This document shows, one piece after another, positions 42,371 through 50,941 of a stretch of 64,000 nt of DNA (the first letter of the stretch is position 1; the number at the start of each line of letters is the position of its first letter). The position numbers and the translations under genes are program-made. The DNA lies in assembly GCA_964451095.1 (NCBI GenBank), contig CAYVGI010000001.1:1-64000 (forward strand), read 5' to 3'. Source of the stretch: DAOTTY01 sp964451095 (GTDB taxonomy: Bacteria; Chloroflexota; Anaerolineae; Aggregatilineales; Phototrophicaceae). Below the pieces are notes generated by a model that worked only from the letters and a program-made list of their open reading frames with translations, was not told the origin of the DNA and did not search any database.

Positions 42371-42747
42371 CGGACTATCGTGTTTTACGCAATGCCAACA
42401 CCGATGAGGTGGTGCTGCCGCGTGTGAGGTGGTGCGCGAGTTACTGGTGCCACCTGCGAGGTTTGCAGTTCCGGCGCGGATTACCCCAGGACGAAGGGTT
42501 GCTGTTCGTGACCCGTGGGGAAAGCGTTGTGAATACGTCGATTCACATGTTGAATATGTTCTTTAGCATTGGGGTGGTGTGGCTGGATGCACAGGGCGCG
42601 GTTGTGGACAAAAAACTTGCGAAGCCATGGCGTCCGGCATATGCGCCTGCCAAGCCCGCCCAGTACTACCTGGAAGCGAACGTAGACGTGCTTGGGCGTG
42701 TTCAGGTGGGTGATGTATTGCAGTTTGATAAACGAGTTGGGGCATGA
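42367..42747 (+). CDS. DUF192 family protein
   Basis: A 126-residue DUF192 protein. Family marks are RGLQFRRGLPQDEGLLFV near residue 30 and the core IHMLNMFFSIGVVWLDAQGAVVDKKLAKPW followed by YYLEANV. DUF192 proteins often carry an export signal; this one has none, so it seems cytoplasmic. The biochemical function of the family is not firmly known. It overlaps both neighbours by four bases (LysM before, LysM-M23 after), so it is tightly embedded in the envelope operon. Confidence 0.9.
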   Translation: MTDYRVLRNANTDEVVLPRVRWCASYWCHLRGLQFRRGLPQDEGLLFVTRGESVVNTSIHMLNMFFSIGVVWLDAQGAVVDKKLAKPWRPAYAPAKPAQYYLEANVDVLGRVQVGDVLQFDKRVGA

Positions 42748-44108
42748 ATCTTCCCATTTGGCGGTTTGCGCTGCTGGTTGTATTGTGTGTCCCCGTAGTT
42801 GTGAAAGCACAGGATCAACCTGCGGGTAGTGATGCGGATTCTGGCTACTCGATACATGTGGTGCAGCGCGGTGAGAACCTGTTCCGCATCGCGCTTACCT
42901 ATGGTTTGACGGCTGAAGAGCTTGCCGCGATCAACGGTATTGAAAACCCGGCAAACATACAGGTTGGGCAGCGCCTACTAGTGCCTGATTTGGCGGCGCA
43001 AACAGGTGCTCCCGGAACGAACGTGACTCCTGTAGCTGCCCCTACTGAGACTGAGACCGTACCCATCGAAACGGATGGCGATGTCTCAGCGGAGCAAGAT
43101 ACACCTTTAAGCATTGACGGCTACCTGCTGCACACAGTGCTGCCCGGCGAGACGCTGTTCCGAATTGCCACCGCGTACGGAAGCAACGTAAACGACGTAA
43201 GCCTCGCCAACAGCATTACAGACCCAACGCGCATCTTCCCCGGTCAGCAGCTAATCATCCCCAATGTTGCCCCGCCGGATATTGCTGAAACGCTGCCCGC
43301 CCCCGTGAACATGCTGCGCGTAGCGCCGTTGGTCTTTTCTGAAGGGAAGACCGGGCAGGTGCGCATCCGCACAGATGAAGCGGTGACAATCGCAGGCACG
43401 TTCCTCGGGCAGGATTTACGGGTTGTGTCCGAAGATGGGGACACACGGCACCTGATCTGGATTGGCATCCCAACATTCACGGAAGCAGGCGTTTACCCAC
43501 TACGCCTGACCGTCACGTCCGCAGCACAAGCTCTGGTTGAGGTGAGTGTTGATATACAGGTGGTGACAGGTGTGTACGGTAGTGAGCGAATCAATCTGAT
43601 TGAGGGGCGCGATGGATTGCTGAACGAGAATGTCGAGGACGCTGAAATGGCGCTCCTACGCGATGCGACCCAGACCTTCACACTACAGGCATACTTCAAC
43701 GGGAAAATGGGGCTTCCGGCAGCGGCGGCGATTACATCCGGTTTTGGGACCCGACGCTCCTACAATGGTGGTGCGTTCGATCGGTACCACAGCGGTACCG
43801 ACTTTGCTGGTGCGCCAGGGACGCCTATCTTAGCGCCTGCACCGGGGCGCGTTGTGCTGGCAGACAGCTTGAACGTCCGAGGGAATGCAACAATGATTGA
43901 CCATGGGTGGGGCGTGTACACGGGTTACTGGCACCAGACAGACATCTATGTCGCGCCGGGCGAGCTAGTGGAAACCGGGCAGGTCATCGGTACGATCGGG
44001 TCTACCGGGCGCGTTACCGGTGCTCACCTGCACTGGGAGCTATGGGTGCACGGCGTTCCTGTAGACCCGATGCAGTGGGTTCAGCAGTCGTTCTTCTGGG
44101 AAGCGTAG
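42744..44108 (+). CDS. LysM-M23 family zinc metallopeptidase
   Basis: A 454-residue exported peptidoglycan hydrolase. Signal peptide (FALLVVLCVPVVVKAQ), two LysM domains (about 33-85 and 125-175), a beta-rich linker domain (about 190-280), then an M23/lysostaphin-type catalytic domain (about 320-450). The zinc ligands are visible as H-S-G-T-D in YHSGTDFAG and the H-x-H pair in GAHLHWEL. M23 enzymes cut cross-links in the peptide part of the wall. Close linkage to the LysM protein suggests shared wall binding. The next gene begins 4 bases later. Confidence 0.93.
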   Translation: MNLPIWRFALLVVLCVPVVVKAQDQPAGSDADSGYSIHVVQRGENLFRIALTYGLTAEELAAINGIENPANIQVGQRLLVPDLAAQTGAPGTNVTPVAAPTETETVPIETDGDVSAEQDTPLSIDGYLLHTVLPGETLFRIATAYGSNVNDVSLANSITDPTRIFPGQQLIIPNVAPPDIAETLPAPVNMLRVAPLVFSEGKTGQVRIRTDEAVTIAGTFLGQDLRVVSEDGDTRHLIWIGIPTFTEAGVYPLRLTVTSAAQALVEVSVDIQVVTGVYGSERINLIEGRDGLLNENVEDAEMALLRDATQTFTLQAYFNGKMGLPAAAAITSGFGTRRSYNGGAFDRYHSGTDFAGAPGTPILAPAPGRVVLADSLNVRGNATMIDHGWGVYTGYWHQTDIYVAPGELVETGQVIGTIGSTGRVTGAHLHWELWVHGVPVDPMQWVQQSFFWEA

Positions 44109-44112
44109 CCCC

Positions 44113-46626
44113 ATGGCACAGGAGCAAGGGGAGTCGGCGGAGATTGCATTCTTCAGGGCATTGGGGGGCGATGCGCTCGTAGATGACGTAGAGACCTACG
44201 AAGTGTACTTTGTTGAACAACAGCGTCTATCTTCTGACGCCTCGCCAGCGCGAGCTGCATCATGGAACCGGATTGGTGAAGTTATCTCGTGGCAAGTTTA
44301 TGACAGAAGCGTAAGGCTCCAGTGTGAGCAGGGCAATATTGATTTGTTCTGGTGGGATGAGTACAGCGTTCGGGTGTGGGCACGGCAAGATGACCGCTTC
44401 GAGGAGCACGATTCTTATCTCACAGTCGATGCTCCGGCACAAGTGGTTGCCTTTGAGGTGCAGGAGCAAGACGACACGCTTGTCATCAGCACAGGGCAGG
44501 TTGCTTGCTGGGTGCGGTTGGCACCGCTAGATATTCAGTTGCGTTCGCTTGAAGGTGTGTTGCTTGGTGGGGGACGCACTGAGTTCTTTCTCGCTGACAC
44601 GGGCGCTGTGCAACTTTCCATGGCGCTGGCGGCAGATGAGTCAGGTTATGGGATGGGAGAGCGTGCTCATCGCCTGGATTTGCGCGGCGGGCAGTACACT
44701 ATGTGGAACACCGACCAACCGAACTGTGACCCCGGCACCGACCCACTGTACTACTGTGTGCCGTTCTACCTGGGGGTGCACGCACAGGGCACGTATGGTG
44801 TGCTGTGGGATAACCCGGCACGCGGTACTGTTCATATTGACGCTAACGGTGATGGGCAATTGCTGTTCACCGCAGAGCAGGAAGACCTTCGCTACTTCTT
44901 GGTGAGTGGTGCGGCTAGCATAGACGTGCTGCGCAACTACAACAACATCACTGGGAAGATTGAGCTACCGCCGCTGTGGTACCTGGGCTATCACCAGAGT
45001 CGCTTTAGCTACTATCCGCAAGAAACACTGCTAGACCTGGCGCAGACATTCCGACAACGAAACATCCCGTGTGATGCACTGTACCTGGACATTCACTACA
45101 TGGATGCGTTCAAGGTGGGCACCTGGGACGAGGAGCGTTTTCCCGATTTTGCCGGGATGGTGAATAGGCTGCACCAGAGCGGTTTTCGTGTGGTGCCCAT
45201 TATTGACCCGGGGGTGCGCGTCGAAGCCAGCTACGAAATGTATGAGAGCGGTATAGAGCGTGATGTGTTCGTGAAGGCGGCGGACGGCGAACCGCTGCGC
45301 GTGGTGGTGTGGGCAGGTACATCTCACCTGCCAGATTTCACGCGGGTAGATACACACCATTGGTGGCAGGAACAGCTTGCACCGCTCCTCAACACCGGGG
45401 TGGACGGCATATGGAACGATATGAACGAACCCGCAGTGTTTGTCAGCACGGGAGCTACAACGCTGCCGGACACTGCCCGGTATGCCGATGGGCGGAACCA
45501 TGTAAGCGCAAACAATGTGTATGGCATGGGGATGGCACAGGCGACGCGCGATGCGCTGCTGCGTCACAGGCGGGGCAAACGCCCTGTGAACATCACACGG
45601 GCGGGTACGGCGGGCACACAGCGCTATGCAAGCGCTTGGACGGGAGATGTGTCCTCTGCGTGGGAGCACCTGCGGTTAATGATCCCGATGGTGCTCAACA
45701 TGAACCTGAGTGGGGTGCCGCTGACGGGTGCGGACGTTGGCGGCTTTCGTGGGGACACCAACGCCGAGTTGCTCACCCGCTGGATGCAGGCGGGTGCGTT
45801 AATGCCGTTTTATCGCAACCATACGGCGATTGATACGGTTGCGCAGGAGCCGTGGGCGTTTGGCGAACCGTACGAGCGTATTATGCGTGCTGCCATTGAG
45901 CTGCGGTATCGGCTGATGCCCTATCTGTATGCACAGGTGGCAAAAGCTGCGCATATGGGTGTGCCCATTGTGCAGCCGATGTTTATGATGAACGAGCGTG
46001 ACGCTGCACTGCGCGATGTGGACGATCAATTTATGCTGGGGCAAGCGCTGCTGGTCGCCCCTGTGCTGGATGAGGGCGCAACGGAGCGCGATGTGGTGCT
46101 GCCTGATGGTGAGTGGTACGACTTCTATACGCAAATGCCACTCATGGGCGGGCAAACACTAACTGTTGAGGCACCGTTGGATCGTTTACCACTTTTTGTG
46201 CGTGGGGGGTGTGTGTTGCCCATGTGGGAGGTGCAACAGCACCTTAGCGGTGGGTTCCCGGCAGATATGCGGCTGCGGGTGTTCCCAGGGAACCTGGAGA
46301 CGACCCTATACGAGGATGAGGGCGAGAGTCTGGATTACCTGAACGGGATGTTTCGCTGGTTGAGCTACACCACGGAGTGGGTAAACAATCGCTTTTGGAT
46401 CCGGCGTGAGGTTGCGGGGGAATACGAGCAGCCCTACAAAAAGCTGACCGTGGAGATTGTCGCGTTTGACCAGGAACCGATTCGTGTGCGTGTTGACCAG
46501 CAAGCCGCCCCGGTTTGGTACTACGAGAACCGCACTGTCGAGCTGAGTGTTACGGGGTTTGAGCAGATTGAAATCATCCGCCCGATTGGTCCATCGGACG
46601 AAACCATCAGCCATCGCCCGTTTTAG
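44113..46626 (+). CDS. Glycoside hydrolase family 31 (alpha-glucosidase-like)
   Basis: An 837-residue retaining alpha-glycosidase. The nucleophile is Asp436 in GIWNDMNEPAVF and the acid/base Asp512 in WTGDVSSAWEHL, both standard GH31 motifs. Upstream, GYHQSRFSYYPQ and DALYLDIHYMD mark the barrel start. No signal peptide is visible, so it appears to act in the cytoplasm on imported oligosaccharides such as maltodextrins; other alpha-linked substrates are possible. It starts 4 bases after the peptidase gene, an odd partner for an intracellular sugar hydrolase. It ends directly against the convergent tdk gene. Confidence 0.94.
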   Translation: MAQEQGESAEIAFFRALGGDALVDDVETYEVYFVEQQRLSSDASPARAASWNRIGEVISWQVYDRSVRLQCEQGNIDLFWWDEYSVRVWARQDDRFEEHDSYLTVDAPAQVVAFEVQEQDDTLVISTGQVACWVRLAPLDIQLRSLEGVLLGGGRTEFFLADTGAVQLSMALAADESGYGMGERAHRLDLRGGQYTMWNTDQPNCDPGTDPLYYCVPFYLGVHAQGTYGVLWDNPARGTVHIDANGDGQLLFTAEQEDLRYFLVSGAASIDVLRNYNNITGKIELPPLWYLGYHQSRFSYYPQETLLDLAQTFRQRNIPCDALYLDIHYMDAFKVGTWDEERFPDFAGMVNRLHQSGFRVVPIIDPGVRVEASYEMYESGIERDVFVKAADGEPLRVVVWAGTSHLPDFTRVDTHHWWQEQLAPLLNTGVDGIWNDMNEPAVFVSTGATTLPDTARYADGRNHVSANNVYGMGMAQATRDALLRHRRGKRPVNITRAGTAGTQRYASAWTGDVSSAWEHLRLMIPMVLNMNLSGVPLTGADVGGFRGDTNAELLTRWMQAGALMPFYRNHTAIDTVAQEPWAFGEPYERIMRAAIELRYRLMPYLYAQVAKAAHMGVPIVQPMFMMNERDAALRDVDDQFMLGQALLVAPVLDEGATERDVVLPDGEWYDFYTQMPLMGGQTLTVEAPLDRLPLFVRGGCVLPMWEVQQHLSGGFPADMRLRVFPGNLETTLYEDEGESLDYLNGMFRWLSYTTEWVNNRFWIRREVAGEYEQPYKKLTVEIVAFDQEPIRVRVDQQAAPVWYYENRTVELSVTGFEQIEIIRPIGPSDETISHRPF

Positions 46627-47241
46627 TTAACGCGCATCGGTGCTTGCTGGCATGGTTGCTACCCGCTTAGGGTGCCCTGGCACAACATGATGCTGGCGAC
46701 AACGTGCCTCGTATGCCTCTTTTGCGCCAACCATGATAACCGGGTCGTTATATTGAGCGGGTGCGTTGTTCACAAGGCGTTGAGTCCGTGATGCTGGCTC
46801 CCCACAAACCACACAAATAGCGTGCAGCTTGATGACTTCTTCCGCCCGCGCCATTAGCTCCGGCATGGCACCAAATGGTTCTCCGCGAAAGTCCAAGTCT
46901 AGCCCGGCGACGATCACACGAATGTCTTGCGCCGCAAGCTGCTCTACGATGGCAACAACTGCTGCATTGAGGAACTGTATCTCATCAATTGCTACCACGG
47001 TGGTGTTGGGTTCTAGCAACTGGATAATGTCTTGTGGGGCGTCTATGAGCGTTGCCTCTACATTTTGCCCATTGTGGCTGTTGATGCCATGTGCCGCGTA
47101 GCGGTCATCTAGGCGTGGCTTAAAGACCTGGACATGCTGCTTTGCGATAACAGCACGGCGCACACGCCGAATGAGTTCTTCGGTTTTGCCGCAGAACATG
47201 CTGCCGCATATGACCTCTATACGCCCGAACGAATGCCGCAT
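46627..47241 (-). CDS. tdk: Thymidine kinase
   Basis: A 204-residue type II thymidine kinase for nucleoside salvage. P-loop GSMFCGKTEE, Walker B-like VVAIDEIQFL, the lasso region and a zinc-ribbon (CVVCGEP and a later Cys-x-x-His). The start is ATG 47241 (MRHSFGRIEVI) with AGGAG about 10 bases ahead. A longer frame to 47409 runs back through the rpmE terminator and is rejected. Because that terminator lies just upstream, expression depends on read-through or an unrecognised promoter. Confidence 0.95.
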   Translation of the reverse strand: MRHSFGRIEVICGSMFCGKTEELIRRVRRAVIAKQHVQVFKPRLDDRYAAHGINSHNGQNVEATLIDAPQDIIQLLEPNTTVVAIDEIQFLNAAVVAIVEQLAAQDIRVIVAGLDLDFRGEPFGAMPELMARAEEVIKLHAICVVCGEPASRTQRLVNNAPAQYNDPVIMVGAKEAYEARCRQHHVVPGHPKRVATMPASTDAR

Positions 47242-47274
47242 GGAAAGTACGCTCCTGAGGGAACTAAATAGATA

Positions 47275-47306
47275 CAACAAAAACAGGCACATCAGGTGTG
47301 CCTGTT
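47275..47306 (-). terminator. Intrinsic terminator after rpmE
   Basis: On the minus strand AACAGGCACA pairs with TGTGCCTGTT around a 5-base loop and is followed by TTTTGTTGT. It ends the rplU-rpmA-rpmE transcript and lies 34 bases before tdk. Confidence 0.88.
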
Positions 47307-47326
47307 GGGGATTGCTGAGTGTTTGG

Positions 47327-47797
47327 CTATTCTGTTGCTTGTGGCTCTGGGATTTCGTAGTCCGCGTTGCGCAGTGACTTCTTAATCTCTGCAAGTGCCT
47401 GGCGACCAATACCGTTCATAGCGAGGAAGCCTTCGTCGCCCTCTTCGGCAAACTTGTTCAGGAAGTCCTGAACGACATTGACACCGTTTTCCTGCAATAC
47501 GTTTAGAGTACGCTTGTTCAGGCCCAGCTCCGTAATGGGTAGGTCGAGCGGGGTCTTGGCTGACTCACGCGCTTCAACTTCTGCACTCATGCGGTCGCGC
47601 TGGCGCAAACGGTTCATGAACTTATCAACGCGCCCTTCTGTGTCTACGATGCGCTGTTCGCCCGTGTAGAACGGATGGCACGCAGAGCAAATGTCCGTGC
47701 GGATTTCTTCCACAGCGGCACCTGTAACCCAGGTATTGCCACAGGCACACACAACAGTCGCCTGGGGGTGCCAGGTGGGGTGTAGATCTTTTTTCAT
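47327..47797 (-). CDS. rpmE: Ribosomal protein L31 fused to an RNA-polymerase alpha-CTD-like domain
   Basis: 156 residues against the usual 66-90 for L31. Residues 1-75 are a zinc-type L31 (CACGNTW and CSACHPFYTGEQRI, then VDKFMNRL). Residues about 85-150 form a helix-hairpin-helix domain resembling the RNA polymerase alpha C-terminal domain: LDLPITELGLNKRTLNVLQENG and later LAMNGIGRQALAEIKKSL. The L31 part binds the 50S central protuberance. The attached domain could touch RNA polymerase, DNA or rRNA. It is the third gene after rplU and rpmA. Confidence 0.9.
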   Translation of the reverse strand: MKKDLHPTWHPQATVVCACGNTWVTGAAVEEIRTDICSACHPFYTGEQRIVDTEGRVDKFMNRLRQRDRMSAEVEARESAKTPLDLPITELGLNKRTLNVLQENGVNVVQDFLNKFAEEGDEGFLAMNGIGRQALAEIKKSLRNADYEIPEPQATE

Positions 47798-47824
47798 AGC
47801 GGTGTTGCTCTCCTCATTTGCGCG

Positions 47825-47854
47825 GCTGTATGGCGATTTGCCGATCCATACAGC
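47825..47854 (-). repeat. Perfect 9-bp hairpin between rpmA and rpmE
   Basis: GCTGTATGG (47825-47833) and CCATACAGC (47846-47854) are perfectly complementary around a 12-base loop. It lies about 25 bases upstream of rpmE's start, near its ribosome-binding site (GAGGAGAG), with no T-run. It may modulate rpmE translation or process the message. Confidence 0.6.
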
Positions 47855-47883
47855 ACTTTATGTTGATGTTTACTGCCGGTGGG

Positions 47884-48171
47884 CTAGTCGCCAGCGGCGG
47901 GTGCAGCCACGGCTTCTGGGTAGACGCTGATGCGCTTTTGACCCGTACGCCCACGGATTCGCTCGAAGGTTACGATGCCTTCTACAGTAGCGAAGATGGT
48001 GTAGTCCTTACCCATGGCGACGTTCTTGCCGGGGTGGAACTTGGTGCCGCGCTGGCGAACGATAATGTTGCCGGGTACAACATACTGCCCGCCGTAAATC
48101 TTCACGCCCAGGCGTTTGGACTTACTATCGCGACCATTACTACTGGAACCGCCACCCTTCTTGTGTGCCAT
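47884..48171 (-). CDS. rpmA: Ribosomal protein L27
   Basis: A 95-residue L27. The N-terminus MAHKKGGGSSSNGRDSKSKRLGVKIYGGQ is the normal one reaching the peptidyl-transferase centre, without the Firmicutes-type cleavable extension. The rest (PGNIIVRQRGTKFHPGKNVAMGKDYTIFA) is canonical. It is encoded 31 bases after rplU, the usual L21-L27 pairing. Confidence 0.98.
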   Translation of the reverse strand: MAHKKGGGSSSNGRDSKSKRLGVKIYGGQYVVPGNIIVRQRGTKFHPGKNVAMGKDYTIFATVEGIVTFERIRGRTGQKRISVYPEAVAAPAAGD

Positions 48172-48202
48172 TACTCTGTTCTCCTATGTTTGTTTTTGCG
48201 TG

Positions 48203-48514
48203 CTAAGCGATAATCTCGTCAATCATGAGGCGTGTGTAGTGATGCCGATGACTTTTCTTACGGCGATAGTTGGTGCGCTGGTTGTACTTGTAAACCATTT
48301 GCTTTTTAGCACGCCACTGGGACATCACGGTCGCCTTGACCTTTGCACCCTCTACAGTGGGCTGCCCAATGATGGTGTTGTCACCATCGCCGATGAGCAG
48401 CACCTCATCCAGTTCAATCGCTTCACCCTCATCGTAGGGCAGTTTCTCAACGTCAAGGTAGCGACCTTGCTCTACGCGGTATTGGCGTCCACCACTGCGG
48501 ACAATTGCATACAT
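48203..48514 (-). CDS. rplU: Ribosomal protein L21
   Basis: A 103-residue L21. It starts MYAIVRSGGRQYRVEQGRYLDVEKLP and ends with the basic KYNQRTNYRRKKSHRHHYTRL stretch that binds 23S rRNA. ATG 48514 has GGAGA upstream; a longer reading up to 48640 would begin inside the leader and is rejected. First gene of the L21-L27-L31 operon. Confidence 0.98.
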   Translation of the reverse strand: MYAIVRSGGRQYRVEQGRYLDVEKLPYDEGEAIELDEVLLIGDGDNTIIGQPTVEGAKVKATVMSQWRAKKQMVYKYNQRTNYRRKKSHRHHYTRLMIDEIIA

Positions 48515-48648
48515 GGTTATGTTCTCCAATCTTCGCTTGCCACCGCAGGCATCGCCCAAGCTGGGCACACCACAACGGGGAAAATTGGCGGCGAATTCTG
48601 TTGATAAGACAAACAAAGTGCCCCAGGAGAGGGGCAACATGGTCTCAT
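48515..48648 (-). promoter_or_regulatory. Structured rplU leader, possible ribosomal-protein autoregulatory element
   Basis: About 130 bases of untranslated leader. Near the 5' end TGCCCC-N6-GGGGCA (plus coordinates 48619-48636) is followed on the minus strand by a T-rich run, resembling an attenuator. Nearer the gene, GCCCA-GCT-TGGGC forms a second stem. Long structured leaders before rplU serve L21 feedback control in some bacteria. Whether that holds here is unproven. Confidence 0.45.
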
Positions 48649-48677
48649 ATCATATAGCGGAGGCGTGCAGGCGTCAA
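48649..48677 (-). promoter_or_regulatory. rplU operon promoter
   Basis: On the minus strand TTGACG (48672-48677) and TATGAT (48649-48654) are separated by exactly 17 bases, a strong sigma-70-type promoter. Confidence 0.8.
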
Positions 48678-48684
48678 CAGACGG

Positions 48685-49752
48685 TTAGTAGATACACATC
48701 GCATCACCGAAAGAGAAGAAGCGATAAGACTCCCGCTTAGCGGTTTCATAGGCTGCCAGCACATTTTCCCTGCCTGCGAATGCGCTTATCATCATGAGCA
48801 GCGTAGACTTGGGCAGGTGGAAGTTGGTGATAAGTGCGTCCACGGCACGCCACTGGAAGCCGGGGTAGATGAACAGCCGTGTCTCCTGCTCAAACGCGAT
48901 GACAGGGCGCCATGGGCACATGCCCTCCACGGAAGCGGGATTTGCCGGGTCGCCACCTGCACTGAGGATTGCGGCAGTTTCTAACGTTCGGGCACTGGTG
49001 GTGCCTACAGCAACGATACGCTTGCCTGCCAGCTTTGCTTCATTGATGATGTTGGCATCGATGGCAGAGAGGACGGCGTTCTCGCTGTGGATTTTGTGGT
49101 CTTTCACGGCGTCTGCCTTAACGGGCTGGAAGGTGTCTAGCCCGATGTGCAGCGTACAGTAGGCGAAGCGCACACCTTTGTCTCGCAGTTGGGTAAGCAA
49201 ATCTGCAGTGAAGTGTAAACCAGCCGTTGGTGCTGCGGCAGAGCCTTCCCGGCTGCTGTATACCGTCTGGTAGCGCTCTGGGTCGGCGCTGGTGTTGTGG
49301 ATGTAAGGGGGCAGTGGCATTTGCCCCACATCGCCTAGCAGCGCGTTAATGGGGTCGCTGAACGCAATCACGCGCTCTGCGCCGTCAAGTACGCTTTCTA
49401 CTTGAGCGGTGATTGACGTGTTCGGGATGTTGAGAACGGTATCCTCATGAATGCGCTTGCCCCCCAACAGCGCACGCCAGCGACAGTCGTCGAGCTGACG
49501 CAACAGCAGGATTTCCGCTTTGCCGCCCGTTTCCGCCTTGTTGACGTGTAACCGTGCCGGGATCACACGGGTGTTGTTCATAACAAGCACATCACCGGGG
49601 TTGAGTACGTCCACAATGTCGCGGAACGCTTTGTGGGTGACTTCACCCGTATCCCGGCGCAGCAGCATCAACTTAGACGCATCACGCGGTTCGGTGGGGG
49701 TTTGGGCGATGAAACGCTCCGGTAACTCGTAGTCGAAGTCACTTACTTTCAT
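48685..49752 (-). CDS. queA: tRNA preQ1(34) S-adenosylmethionine ribosyltransferase-isomerase
   Basis: A 355-residue QueA, which transfers and isomerises ribose from S-adenosylmethionine to preQ1 at tRNA position 34 to give epoxyqueuosine. Highly conserved stretches are FDYELPERFIAQTPTEPRDASKLM, VLVMNNTRVIPARL, AAPTAGLHFT and the C-terminal FQWRAVDALITNFHLPKSTLLMMISAFAG. It follows ruvB by 12 bases, a common ruvB-queA linkage. Confidence 0.98.
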   Translation of the reverse strand: MKVSDFDYELPERFIAQTPTEPRDASKLMLLRRDTGEVTHKAFRDIVDVLNPGDVLVMNNTRVIPARLHVNKAETGGKAEILLLRQLDDCRWRALLGGKRIHEDTVLNIPNTSITAQVESVLDGAERVIAFSDPINALLGDVGQMPLPPYIHNTSADPERYQTVYSSREGSAAAPTAGLHFTADLLTQLRDKGVRFAYCTLHIGLDTFQPVKADAVKDHKIHSENAVLSAIDANIINEAKLAGKRIVAVGTTSARTLETAAILSAGGDPANPASVEGMCPWRPVIAFEQETRLFIYPGFQWRAVDALITNFHLPKSTLLMMISAFAGRENVLAAYETAKRESYRFFSFGDAMCIY

Positions 49753-49764
49753 GATGATCCTTGC

Positions 49765-50799
49765 CTATAAAAGCAGCTTTTGGGGACTGTCGTCGTCACC
49801 AAGGTTGTATGGGATGCCCAGGTGTTCGTATGCTGCTGCCCGCACAATGCGTCCGCGCGGGGTGCGCTCTACGAAGCCCAACTGAAGCAGATACGGCTCA
49901 TTCACATCCATGATCGTGCCCGGGTCTTCGCTGATCGCGGCGGCTATGGTATCCAGCCCAACAGGACCGCCGTCGAACTTCTCGACGATCGTGCGCAGGA
50001 TGCGACGGTCAATGTCATCCAAACCCAGGTGGTCGATGTTCATCATGTCCAGCGCCTCGCCAGATACCCCACCCGTGATGACGCCATCGGCGCGTACTTG
50101 GGCATAGTCCCGCACGCGACGCAGTAAGCGTAACCCCACACGAGGGGTTCCGCGTGCTCTGCGGGCAATGGCAGCAGCGCCCTCTGGCGTGATCTGAACA
50201 TCAAGCAGCCCTGCCGCGCGATTCAAGATGTATTCCATGGATGCTTGGTCGTAGAAGTCCAGGCGGAAGCGTGCGCCAAAGCGGTCACGTAGCGGCCCAG
50301 CAAGCAGGGACAAGCGGGTGGTCGCCCCAACGACAGTAAAGCGCGGCAGGTTAATGCGTACATTCTTTGCTGCGGGTCCCTTGCCGATCACAATATCGAG
50401 CGCAAAATCTTCCATTGCTGGGTAGAGCACTTCCTCCACGGCACGCCCCAGTCGGTGAATCTCATCAATGAACAGCACATCCCCTTTTTTGACGTGTGTG
50501 AGAATGGCAGCGAGGTCGCCCGCTCGCTCGATGGTCGGCCCGGCAGTGACATGAATTTTGGTGCCCATCTCATTGGCAATTACGAACGCTAGTGATGTCT
50601 TACCCAGCCCTGGCGGTCCGTAGAAGAGGATGTGATCAATTGGTTCGCCACGGGCACGCGCTGCCTCGATGATGATCTCAAGATTATCGCGGATGGCATC
50701 CTGACCGATGATGTCGGTGAGAAGTTTAGGGCGCAGGGCAATGTTCTCGCGGTCATCTTTGCGCCGCCCGCCGCTCACCATTCGTTCGTCATCTGCCAT
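49765..50799 (-). CDS. ruvB: Holliday junction branch-migration ATPase RuvB
   Basis: A 344-residue RuvB motor. LRPKLLTDIIGQ at the N-terminus, Walker A GPPGLGKTSLAF, Walker B LFIDEIHRLGRAVEE, sensor VGATTRLSLLAGPLRDRFG and the C-terminal winged-helix part with FVERTPRGRIVRAAAYEHLG. It drives branch migration with RuvA in recombinational repair. ruvA and ruvC are not adjacent. Confidence 0.98.
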   Translation of the reverse strand: MADDERMVSGGRRKDDRENIALRPKLLTDIIGQDAIRDNLEIIIEAARARGEPIDHILFYGPPGLGKTSLAFVIANEMGTKIHVTAGPTIERAGDLAAILTHVKKGDVLFIDEIHRLGRAVEEVLYPAMEDFALDIVIGKGPAAKNVRINLPRFTVVGATTRLSLLAGPLRDRFGARFRLDFYDQASMEYILNRAAGLLDVQITPEGAAAIARRARGTPRVGLRLLRRVRDYAQVRADGVITGGVSGEALDMMNIDHLGLDDIDRRILRTIVEKFDGGPVGLDTIAAAISEDPGTIMDVNEPYLLQLGFVERTPRGRIVRAAAYEHLGIPYNLGDDDSPQKLLL

Positions 50800-50824
50800 G
50801 CCGCATCTCCTGCAAGTGTGTTAA

Positions 50825-50854
50825 CCTGCCGTTCAGTATAGCGAACAGGTGTGC
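50825..50854. promoter_or_regulatory. Possible SOS-box and -10 element upstream of ruvB
   Basis: CGAACAGGTGTGC (50842-50854) differs by one or two bases from the Gram-positive-style LexA box (CGAAC-N4-GTTCG pattern). On the minus strand TATACT (complement of 50835-50840) could be the ruvB -10. GTTC-N8-GAAC also forms an inverted repeat here. A LexA link is plausible for ruvB but the match is imperfect. Confidence 0.3.
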
Positions 50855-50871
50855 AAAGGGGAAAGGTCGCT

Positions 50872-50900
50872 TTGACACGCACAGGGATGGAACGTACAAT
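50872..50900 (+). promoter_or_regulatory. upp promoter
   Basis: TTGACA (50872-50877), 17-base spacer, TACAAT (50895-50900): a near-consensus sigma-70 promoter about 40 bases before the GTG start. Confidence 0.85.
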
Positions 50901-50941
50901 GCCTCCCACGATTATCGGGACGCACAGCAAAGGACAAGCTC

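Noticed and set aside
47242..47409. N-terminal extension of thymidine kinase
   Set aside because: It runs through the rpmE terminator and part of the rpmE gene; the conserved Tdk start is at 47241.
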